Below are positions 32,522 through 38,567 of a DNA stretch of 38,567 nt, piece by piece. Positions within the stretch are counted from its first letter, which is position 1. Every line of letters begins with the position of its first letter. A model generated the notes under the pieces. The model was given only the letters and a program-made list of their open reading frames with translations, searched no databases and had not been told where the DNA came from. Position numbers and translations under genes: made by a program. The stretch covers positions 1 to 38,567 of the forward strand of contig NZ_FMYP01000041.1 of NCBI RefSeq assembly GCF_900096565.1, read 5' to 3'. This DNA is from Williamwhitmania taraxaci. GTDB taxonomy: Bacteria; Bacteroidota; Bacteroidia; Bacteroidales; Williamwhitmaniaceae.

Positions 32522-33532
32522 ATGAAACACATAGCAATTACCTTTCTTTTACTGCTCTTTTCCATATGTGCAACGGCACAGGAAACGGCAAAAAGCAATC
32601 AAGAAGACGAATCTCTGCAACGTATTTTTGGGGTAGCTTATGTTCCAGCAAACAAGTGGGGAGTATACAGCCTGATTGGACAAGAACAGTGGCTCAAATA
32701 CAAATTCTCGACAGAAGCGCTCACCACCTACGAGGCCACCTTTTCCTTACGAAAATTTCCACTTCAATTTGGAGTGAACGCCCAAGTTGAAAACAACCTG
32801 ATTGGGAAAGCGTATAAACTTGCAGGCTTCATTGGTATAAAAAAGATAATGCTACGAATCCAATCCGGAAAGATTAGCGGAACAGCACAATGGACGGGAC
32901 CTCCAATACCTGATGCACCTCAAACCATTCCATTTAATAATAGATACATTAGCATCGACCTCCTGTATCTTCCACGCAAAGATGGCAAGGATAACATGTT
33001 TTACTTCGGTTTGGGATACACTTCATTGAAGATGCCAGTTCAAGTAAACACGCTTATTACTGCAGGTGGAAAAGAAAACCAAAAGTATGGAGTAGCTGTA
33101 TTTGACTCACTATATTCAGCAAAGGCATATTCATTTCTATTTGGCTTCGACCTTATCTCTTCAGAGGCACGGAATCCTAGTGGATTCAAAGGAGGGTTGG
33201 GAGCATTTGTTGCCACACAAGATAAATTTGGAGTCGGTATGGGTCAAGTGAGTAACGGTGCTGTGAAGCGCGCCGAATCAGTAAACCCGGGAAGAAAAGT
33301 CACAGCCACCAACCTCGTCTCTGCTCTCGTCGAATACAACCTTTCCTTAGGTATTAAATATTCTCATCGTGTTGGTAAAGGAATAATTATAGGAGCAGTT
33401 GGATACGACTTTGGCGGTGCAATGCTAGCAGATTTCAACGGAGCAGCGTCCACTAGCAGCGATCTAGGTGTTGACCCTGCCCTATTTTACTGGCACCACG
33501 GCTTACTATTCCGAATTTATGCCGGATGGTAA
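32522..33532 (+). CDS. Predicted outer-membrane beta-barrel protein, unknown function
   Basis: About 336 residues from the ATG at 32522. The signal peptide is MKHIAITFLLLLFSICATAQ, cleaved after ATAQ. The mature part has alternating amphipathic strands (for example YISIDLLYLPRKDG, NMFYFGLGYTSLKM, LGIKYSHRVGKGIIIGAVGYDFGG) and ends in an aromatic residue (AGW), as expected for an outer-membrane barrel. I recognise no specific family. The upstream ATG at 32480 would add 14 residues ahead of the signal peptide and is rejected. The gene is flanked by a terminator on each side and is therefore a single-gene unit with two possible promoters. Confidence 0.72.
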   Translation: MKHIAITFLLLLFSICATAQETAKSNQEDESLQRIFGVAYVPANKWGVYSLIGQEQWLKYKFSTEALTTYEATFSLRKFPLQFGVNAQVENNLIGKAYKLAGFIGIKKIMLRIQSGKISGTAQWTGPPIPDAPQTIPFNNRYISIDLLYLPRKDGKDNMFYFGLGYTSLKMPVQVNTLITAGGKENQKYGVAVFDSLYSAKAYSFLFGFDLISSEARNPSGFKGGLGAFVATQDKFGVGMGQVSNGAVKRAESVNPGRKVTATNLVSALVEYNLSLGIKYSHRVGKGIIIGAVGYDFGGAMLADFNGAASTSSDLGVDPALFYWHHGLLFRIYAGW

Positions 33533-33624
33533 GAGAGATAGTGAAAGGATGAAGGATAATGCTGGTTGGAAATTTAAAGATAAGGCAAAGCAGCTCTTTT
33601 CTACAAAATTGATAGGAGCACAAA

Positions 33625-33657
33625 AAGAAGAACGCTCCAACTTGGAGCGTCCTTCTT
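33625..33657. terminator. Bidirectional terminator between the barrel protein and AOR genes
   Basis: AAGAAG-A-ACGCTCC (33625-33638) pairs with GGAGCGT-C-CTTCTT (33644-33657) around AACTT, with one mismatch. It sits between convergent genes, 17 nt from the AOR stop, and has A/T-rich flanks on both sides. Confidence 0.75.
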
Positions 33658-33673
33658 AATTTTTAAAGCAAGC

Positions 33674-35830
33674 CTACTGGAGTGGTTTAATAACCTCCAT
33701 CAGCTCCGGAAGATCCATACCAATTTCTTTTAAGTGGGCAATGGTAGGAACCCCATTTTTCGTCCAGCCTCTGCGAGCATATACAGCATCAAGCAATTGC
33801 TCATATCGATCCTCCCTATACACACGCATAGCGGCAATTTTCTCATCTAGGCTAAGTTTAGTAGGATCAATACCAGCCTGCTCCTTTAGTTGCTTATCAT
33901 AACGTTCAGAACGACTTGAATACTCTTCTTGGGTAACAGGCCCACAAGCCCGGTAAGGTTGAGCATCATTCTTACGCAAACCATAACCACGACGGATGTT
34001 GAAAATTCGCTGGAAGTTATAAACCCTCTCCGACTGACGAATCATCTCATCCTTATCGATATTAGAACCGGTCACCGCATTATAAATGGTAACATAATTA
34101 TCGACATGTTCGGGAATCTTGTGAGGTTCCGAAGTCTCCTTATTTCCCTTTGGAGTTACGTCGTTCCAAGGTAACTTACAAAGCCCCATTAACCCAAACC
34201 ACGTTCTAAACATCGGAAAGTAATGCAACGCCTCGGCTTTCGCTTCGAAAGTTGGAAGTTGATTGTTCACCATATCCATGAAGATAAGCCAAGCCTCATC
34301 GTGCTGCGGGCCCTTGTTTGTCATGGCATAACCGCCCTGTTGAGCAAGCGATTCCTTCGAAACATATTGGGAGTATTCCAAACCCTTACCTTCCATTCCA
34401 ATATCATTCAGGAATTTAGCATCTGCACCAAAGTGCTTCACAAAATGCTCCTTCATTTTATGAACGCCTTGACCTGCAATCTTTCCAAATCCTTCGCCTC
34501 GTGCAACTTGGTGTAGCAATTCGAGAGCTGCAGCACTATTGCCAAACTTCAACTCTAGGCCGCCGGTACGCTCCTTGTTTAGGATGCCATTTTCGTAGCA
34601 TTCCATGATAAAGGCAACGGAAGTTCCCCAGGTGATGGTACATACACCGTAGGTATCGCAGTAGAAGTTACCCTCAATAATCGCATCGTAATCAAATATG
34701 CCTAGGTTAGAACCAAGACCAGCTGCGGTTTCGTACTCAGGACCGTCCACAATGACCTTTGTTCCCTTATATGGTCCGGTTTTAAGCTCGAAGTTATCCA
34801 CACCTTTCGAGCACGACATAGCACAACCAATCCAGCAGCCATCGGGAACCCCAAGGGTAAAGTATTTATCTCTCAAGATATCGCTATGAATCTTTATAGC
34901 GTCATCATGGCTTCCATACTTAAAGTTATGCGTGGGCAACAAATCGTAATCGCTCATAACGTTTACAATATTCGCTGTTCCTTTTTTGCGCATCTGGCAT
35001 TGATGATCGTCAAGTTCCTTAATCTCCTTGTTGTATCGCCTACCTCTTTCGGCAATTGCTTCCAGATCGGCAACATTATTAAGATTTCCAGTAACGCCTT
35101 CAACCTTGGCAACAATGGCCTTTATTCGTTTATCGCGAAAAACAGTGCCAATACCGCCACGGCCGGCTTGTTTCAATCGAATCTTCTTACGCTTAATATC
35201 CCAAAAAGTGAAATTAAGCATGCCAATTAGGGAATGCTCAGCGGCAGCGCCAGTCGAGATAATCCCAATATTCTTTGCATCCTTTTCGTTCTCAGCAAAA
35301 TATTCGGTCAATTCCTCTCCCAAAATATGGCTATCCACGGAAAAGCCCGGATCCTCAAAAATTTCGATCTTATGGTTTTTGCCATCAATATAAATAATGA
35401 GATCCTTATCCGATTTCCCCTGAAGTTCTAAAGCATCAAACCCCGAGAACTTTAGGAATGGTCCAAAAAAACCACCAACATTCGAATCCATAATGGAATC
35501 CGTTTGTGGCGAAATGGTTACCACGAGAGATTTTCCGGTACCCGAGTATTGCGTAATTCCTCCAACAGGACCCGAGGCAATGATAATCTCATTTTCGGGA
35601 TCATTCCAGCGAGTTGTCGGAGTAGTTGCATCCCAAAGCAGGCGCAATCCATAGCCTTTACCCCCAATGAACTTCTCCTTCATTGCGGCAGGAACAATCT
35701 TCTCCTTTATCTCATTTGTGGAGACATTTATGTAGAGTGTTTTATCTGTATACCCTCTAAAGAGTGGTTTCCATTCGTATGTCCAACTTTTCAGCAACTT
35801 CTGCTTAGCTTTCAATTCCGAAATATTCAT
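33674..35830 (-). CDS. aor: Tungsten-type aldehyde:ferredoxin oxidoreductase
   Basis: A 718-residue AOR-family enzyme that oxidises aldehydes to acids with ferredoxin as acceptor, using a bis-tungstopterin and one [4Fe-4S] cluster. FIGGKGYGLRLLWD (54-67), ASGPVGG, SNVGGFFGPFLKFSGFDALE and AGRGGIGTVFRDKRIKAI (222-239) match the N-terminal pterin domains. GPEYET (363-368) holds the active-site glutamate region. Cluster ligands are C332, C336, C340 and probably C551 (GLCKLPW). The C-x3-C-x3-C spacing differs from the C-x2-C-x3-C of archaeal AOR, and the protein is about 100 residues longer, so it belongs to another clade and its aldehyde is unknown. The genes for cofactor maturation are transcribed divergently, with about 200 nt between and no clear promoter. 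Confidence 0.88.
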   Translation of the reverse strand: MNISELKAKQKLLKSWTYEWKPLFRGYTDKTLYINVSTNEIKEKIVPAAMKEKFIGGKGYGLRLLWDATTPTTRWNDPENEIIIASGPVGGITQYSGTGKSLVVTISPQTDSIMDSNVGGFFGPFLKFSGFDALELQGKSDKDLIIYIDGKNHKIEIFEDPGFSVDSHILGEELTEYFAENEKDAKNIGIISTGAAAEHSLIGMLNFTFWDIKRKKIRLKQAGRGGIGTVFRDKRIKAIVAKVEGVTGNLNNVADLEAIAERGRRYNKEIKELDDHQCQMRKKGTANIVNVMSDYDLLPTHNFKYGSHDDAIKIHSDILRDKYFTLGVPDGCWIGCAMSCSKGVDNFELKTGPYKGTKVIVDGPEYETAAGLGSNLGIFDYDAIIEGNFYCDTYGVCTITWGTSVAFIMECYENGILNKERTGGLELKFGNSAAALELLHQVARGEGFGKIAGQGVHKMKEHFVKHFGADAKFLNDIGMEGKGLEYSQYVSKESLAQQGGYAMTNKGPQHDEAWLIFMDMVNNQLPTFEAKAEALHYFPMFRTWFGLMGLCKLPWNDVTPKGNKETSEPHKIPEHVDNYVTIYNAVTGSNIDKDEMIRQSERVYNFQRIFNIRRGYGLRKNDAQPYRACGPVTQEEYSSRSERYDKQLKEQAGIDPTKLSLDEKIAAMRVYREDRYEQLLDAVYARRGWTKNGVPTIAHLKEIGMDLPELMEVIKPLQ

Positions 35831-36032
35831 AGGTAGAGAGTTTATGGTTTTTTTAATATCTTCACGTCAATAGTTTATGCTCAAATAAACCACTTAAAAA
35901 TAGACCTTAAGGCAATTCAATACTATGATTATTATCAATTGGCAAATAATTGCGACTCCAATCATCAAAGTTAATGTGTTTTAGAACTCAAAAAAAATCC
36001 CAACCCACTCTTTTACTAAAGGTTGAACCGAA

Positions 36033-36737
36033 ATGGAAGATATACTTCATCAACTATACGACACCACTCGGCGTACGATTCCCCCACCGCATCAATTGGT
36101 GTGTGGAGCGAAATATTATGCAGTTCTTAACACATTGGGCAACGTAGGAGTGTGTGCAAACCTAGAAAGTCCATCATCAGTATCAATAGAGGAATTAAAC
36201 CAACCTGACTTTTCAAACTATTACCATCGTGTAGCAGTAAATGCATGGATTAACGCCCACGTAAATTACCAAAACGCCTATGCCGAGGAGATCGATATAT
36301 TCAACAAGATCCCATTTCATTCCTATAAATCGATTGTTATGGTAGGCTACTTTGAGTCGCTAATTCACAAATTTCGATCAGCAGAAATACCAATTTCTAT
36401 TTTTGACTTAAAGAGTAATTCCGACCAAGTATTACCCATTGAGCAGCATGAGGCAACCATAAAAAAAGCCGATATCATTATTGCCACATCCACATCGCTG
36501 GCAAACAATACCCTCTCGCAAATAATCAAATGGAAAAGGAACGATTGCAAGTTTATGATGCTAGGCCCTTCCACCCCGCTGTCGGAGGAGCTTGCCATAG
36601 CCATAAATGCCGACTACCTCTTTGGATCAATATTCGACCAAAACCCAAAAAGCGTTCTTGATCTCATTAAAAATGGTGGCGACACAAAAACGTTTCTACC
36701 ATTTATGAAAAAGGTCTACCTTGCACCCATAAAGTAA
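36033..36737 (+). CDS. DUF364-type putative metal-chelation protein
   Basis: A 234-residue Rossmann-like protein of the DUF364 (putative heavy-metal chelation) type. The motif region SIVMVGYFESLIHKFR is followed by ADIIIATSTSLANNTLSQII and FMMLGPSTPLSEELA, which are characteristic. DUF364 proteins often occur near molybdenum or tungsten cofactor genes, and here it is followed 5 nt later by a ThiF-like and then a MoaD-like gene, opposite an AOR gene. A role in handling or inserting the metal of the AOR cofactor is plausible but not demonstrated. The start at 36033 is the first good ATG after the divergent promoter region. Confidence 0.78.
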   Translation: MEDILHQLYDTTRRTIPPPHQLVCGAKYYAVLNTLGNVGVCANLESPSSVSIEELNQPDFSNYYHRVAVNAWINAHVNYQNAYAEEIDIFNKIPFHSYKSIVMVGYFESLIHKFRSAEIPISIFDLKSNSDQVLPIEQHEATIKKADIIIATSTSLANNTLSQIIKWKRNDCKFMMLGPSTPLSEELAIAINADYLFGSIFDQNPKSVLDLIKNGGDTKTFLPFMKKVYLAPIK

Positions 36738-36742
36738 GCAAT

Positions 36743-37348
36743 ATGCCATCCTTTACCGAAATAAAAGAGAGGTTACACACTAAATGCGTAGGCATTGCCG
36801 GTGCCGGTGGTTTAGGAAGCAACTGTGCCGTAGCCCTTGCCCGTTCCGGTGTTGGAAAGATTATCATTGCCGACTTCGATGTAATTGTTGAAAGTAACCT
36901 AAACCGCCAGTACTACTTTTACGACCAAATAGGCCAAAAAAAAGTTATTGCCCTAAAGGAGAATATCAAAAGAATTGACCCAAATATTTCTGTAGAAATT
37001 TTTTCAGAGAAGATCACCTTACAGAATATTGAAAGCATCTTTAGTACCTGTGATATCTTGATTGAGGCATTCGATCAGGCCGATCAAAAGATGATGTTAA
37101 TTGAATATGCCCTAATAAATCTTCCCAACATTCCAATAATCGCAGGATCGGGAATGGCCGGTTTTGGAGAATCCAACTCACTCCATGTAGAAAAGTTTGA
37201 CAATTTGTATATTTGCGGCGACGGAGCAACAGAGGTTTCGGATATCAATCCTCCTCTAGCGCCCAGAGTTGGTATTGTTGCAAATATGCAAGCAAACGTA
37301 GCATTAGATATTTTGCTAAAAGGAGAAAAGAATGGAGATCACTGTTAA
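36743..37348 (+). CDS. ThiF/MoeB-like adenylyltransferase
   Basis: A 201-residue E1-like enzyme that adenylates the C-terminal glycine of a sulfur-carrier protein. The ATP-binding loop is GIAGAGGLGSN (17-27), D44 follows strand 2, and ESNLNRQ (50-56) provides the Asn/Arg contacts. No CxxC zinc pairs are present, consistent with the short ThiF family 2. Its 3' end overlaps the MoaD/ThiS-like gene by 17 nt, so the pair is translationally coupled. With no thiamine genes nearby and AOR opposite, the carrier probably delivers sulfur to the dithiolene of tungstopterin. Confidence 0.85.
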   Translation: MPSFTEIKERLHTKCVGIAGAGGLGSNCAVALARSGVGKIIIADFDVIVESNLNRQYYFYDQIGQKKVIALKENIKRIDPNISVEIFSEKITLQNIESIFSTCDILIEAFDQADQKMMLIEYALINLPNIPIIAGSGMAGFGESNSLHVEKFDNLYICGDGATEVSDINPPLAPRVGIVANMQANVALDILLKGEKNGDHC

Positions 37349-37538
37349 TCACATTTCTGAAGTGATTGAGAACCGTACTACAATTACTATTAGCGAACTT
37401 CTTCGTTATAAGAACTTCACCTACAAGATGATTATCATTAAGCTCAATGGCAATGTGGTGAAGCGCGAAGAGGGTGATTCTATTATTGTTTCGCACGGCG
37501 ACAATGTTCAGGTGATCCACCTGATGACCGGCGGCTAA
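37332..37538 (+). CDS. MoaD/ThiS-like sulfur-carrier protein
   Basis: A 68-residue beta-grasp protein ending in MTGG. The exposed C-terminal Gly-Gly is the site that is adenylated by the preceding ThiF-like enzyme and converted to a thiocarboxylate. IIIKLNGNVVKREE and ISELLRYK fit the fold. Alone, ThiS (thiazole sulfur donor) and MoaD (molybdopterin sulfur donor) cannot be told apart by length. The AOR neighbourhood favours an AOR-specific MoaD-type carrier. It starts inside the end of the ThiF-like gene. Confidence 0.83.
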   Translation: MEITVNHISEVIENRTTITISELLRYKNFTYKMIIIKLNGNVVKREEGDSIIVSHGDNVQVIHLMTGG

Positions 37539-37545
37539 TTTTTTT

Positions 37546-37553
37546 TACCTTTG
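37546..37553 (+). promoter_or_regulatory. -7 element immediately before the divIC-like gene
   Basis: TACCTTTG is an exact TAnnTTTG match followed by C, but it lies only 4 nt before the ATG at 37558. If used, the transcript would begin at or near the start codon, giving a leaderless mRNA. No standard -33 TTG is present. Confidence 0.35.
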
Positions 37554-37557
37554 CACA

Positions 37558-37872
37558 ATGAATTGGACCAAGATTACCCAAAGAATAAAAGAGATAAAAC
37601 CACCTAAATCACTCAGAAATAAATATTTTCTGACAGGCATTGTCTTTGTGCTCTGGCTTGGATTCTTCGACAAGAACAACCTTGTAGATCTTTTGGGTGA
37701 ACTCAATAAGATTAAGAGTTACGAAAAAGAGAAGTTATACTATCAAGAGAAAATTGCATCCGACCGGGAGAAAATGAAGGAACTTCGCACCAACAAAGAA
37801 AATCTTGAGAAATTTGCCCGAGAGCAATACCTTATGAAGAAAAAGAACGAAGATATATTTATTGTGGAATAG
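37558..37872 (+). CDS. Septum formation initiator, DivIC/FtsB family
   Basis: A 104-residue single-pass membrane protein. A short cytoplasmic basic segment is followed by a transmembrane helix (about 24-39, YFLTGIVFVLWLGFF). A periplasmic coiled coil comes next (LGELNKIKSYEKEKLYYQEK), and then FAREQYLMKKKNEDIFIV, the conserved end of DivIC/FtsB with the REQYxMKK..E pattern. It would link FtsL and FtsQ/DivIB in the divisome. It lies 19 nt after the MoaD-like gene and could be cotranscribed with it, or start from the promoter element directly before the ATG. Confidence 0.85.
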   Translation: MNWTKITQRIKEIKPPKSLRNKYFLTGIVFVLWLGFFDKNNLVDLLGELNKIKSYEKEKLYYQEKIASDREKMKELRTNKENLEKFAREQYLMKKKNEDIFIVE

Positions 37873-38040
37873 CCATAATTGCCAACTATGAAGGTTGTTC
37901 GTATTAGTAAAGAATTATCGTAACGATCAAGGCAGATTGCCCACACTTCTTTTCAAATTACGCTTCCGCAAATAGAATTATCCTTCGACCATCTATGGGC
38001 ATCAGAATGAAATGTGCCTAAAACAAATTGTGCATCATTA
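37873..38040 (+). other. Untranslated stretch between the divIC-like gene and its terminator
   Basis: About 170 nt with no coding content; the first strong terminator comes only at 38041. It is either a long 3' UTR or holds a small RNA. No tRNA or known RNA fold was recognised. Confidence 0.35.
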
Positions 38041-38080
38041 GCGTGTATCCATTGAAAACAAAAGGATACACGCTTTTTTT
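38041..38080 (+). terminator. Intrinsic terminator
   Basis: GCGTGTATCC (38041-38050) pairs perfectly with GGATACACGC (38064-38073) and is followed by seven Ts. Plus-strand orientation. Confidence 0.88.
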
Positions 38081-38248
38081 ATGTCCAATTTGTCCAGAAC
38101 GATTTGTTCCGTTTGGTTGATTTGTGTTTAAGGATGCTTTAAATGCTGGATGGCATTTTGCCCTATTGTGCAGGGGTGGTTTAAGTGCATGCCTAATATA
38201 TGCTATTTTCCATGATTTACTAATGGTTTAAGCCTATTTGTTGCGTAA

Positions 38249-38299
38249 TGTTGATATTTCGGTGATATTGTGCCACTTGTTTCGGTGATATTGTGCCAC
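38249..38299. repeat. Terminal repeats of an IS21-family element
   Basis: From TG at 38249 there are two identical 20-bp direct repeats, TTTCGGTGATATTGTGCCAC, at 38257-38276 and 38280-38299 (23-bp period). IS21-family ends begin with TG and carry multiple transposase-binding repeats of this kind. They lie just past the 3' end of istB, so 38249 is probably the element boundary. Confidence 0.72.
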
Positions 38300-38326
38300 A
38301 AAAAAAGGATGATTTCGTGACCAAAT

Positions 38327-38567
38327 TTATGAATTAATTTGAGTTTTTTTCATCTTGTTTTTTCTCATTGACTCTACTGTTAATTCAATGCGATGTGAAG
38401 AGTGAACCATGCGGTCTAGAATTGCATCGGCAATGGTTCCTTCGCCAATTGTTTCATGCCAGTTTTTTACTGGTATCTGTGCGGCAATGATAATAGAAGT
38501 CTTGTCATATTTCTGTTCAACGATATCCATTAGGGCATTTCTTGCAGGATCGTCAAAGGCTGTTAAC
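38327..38567 (-). CDS. istB: IS21-family helper ATPase IstB, C-terminal part (runs off the right edge)
   Basis: The last 80 residues or so of IstB, the AAA+ transposition helper. KTSIIIAAQIPVKNWHETIG and TIADAILDRMVHSSHRIEL match the conserved C-terminal portion (sensor region and ADAILDR..HNAHRIEL motif). The frame is open to the edge and continues upstream past an internal ATG at 38530, which is not the start. The Walker motifs and istA lie beyond the window. It is adjacent to the terminal repeats at 38249-38299. Confidence 0.88.
   Translation of the reverse strand, partial: LTAFDDPARNALMDIVEQKYDKTSIIIAAQIPVKNWHETIGEGTIADAILDRMVHSSHRIELTVESMRKNKMKKTQINS

Noticed and set aside
35831-36032. 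Minus-strand TAACTTTG at 35973-35966 as the AOR promoter
   Set aside because: The -7 box is exact but the nearest TTTG gives a 15-nt spacer, outside the usual 19-21, so it was not listed as a feature.
36743-37538. Thiamine biosynthesis thiF/thiS
   Set aside because: No other thiamine genes nearby; the AOR and DUF364 neighbours favour pterin sulfur transfer, though the fold alone cannot decide.

Overview
The window looks like chromosome from an obligately anaerobic, fermenting member of the Bacteroidota. This rests on promoters of the TTG-N19/21-TAnnTTTG type, a Y_Y_Y-type sensor with a SpoIIE phosphatase, a TonB-dependent receptor with a partner lipoprotein, and oxygen-sensitive enzymes (a glycyl radical enzyme, an aldehyde:ferredoxin oxidoreductase, NfnAB). 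No rRNA, tRNA or CRISPR array was seen.

Layout. 1-3300 is an accessory zone: the 5' part of a group II intron (minus strand, running off the left edge) directly beside a large inverted repeat; a small coiled-coil lipoprotein; a probable restriction-modification pair (an alpha-order TSPPF DNA methyltransferase and a PD-(D/E)XK-like protein) separated by a structured GC-rich element and two copies of a dyad; and the last 25 codons of a chemotaxis receptor left as a relic. 3414-10614 holds trmJ, a small membrane protein, the hypE-hypD glycyl radical operon (trans-4-hydroxyproline dehydratase with its activase) and, divergently, nfnAB. 10693-22271 holds a sensor phosphatase, a POT-like transporter, a two-gene LysO, a sugar porter/mutarotase/nucleotidyltransferase group and brnQ. 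22305-29945 is an eight-gene minus-strand operon built around an archaeal-type WtpABC tungstate/molybdate importer. It also carries a ModE-like regulator, a short TiaS-like protein, a polytopic membrane protein, a lipoprotein and a TonB-dependent receptor. 30421-32052 is P5C dehydrogenase. 32522-33532 is an outer-membrane protein with a structured leader. 33674-37538 holds a tungsten-type AOR and, divergently, DUF364, ThiF-like and MoaD/ThiS-like genes. A DivIC/FtsB gene follows, and the right edge is the end of an IS21-family element (istB).

How they may work together. Hydroxyproline would be dehydrated to P5C by HypD and oxidised to glutamate by P5C dehydrogenase. The AOR would pass electrons from an aldehyde to ferredoxin, and NfnAB could balance ferredoxin, NADH and NADPH. 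The Wtp operon and the ThiF/MoaD-like/DUF364 genes would supply the metal and sulfur side of the tungstopterin cofactor. The most novel proposal is that the TonB receptor, lipoprotein, membrane protein and TiaS-like protein of the wtp operon form an envelope-spanning oxyanion (or oxyanion-chelate) acquisition system. That is inference from operon structure, not shown by sequence alone.
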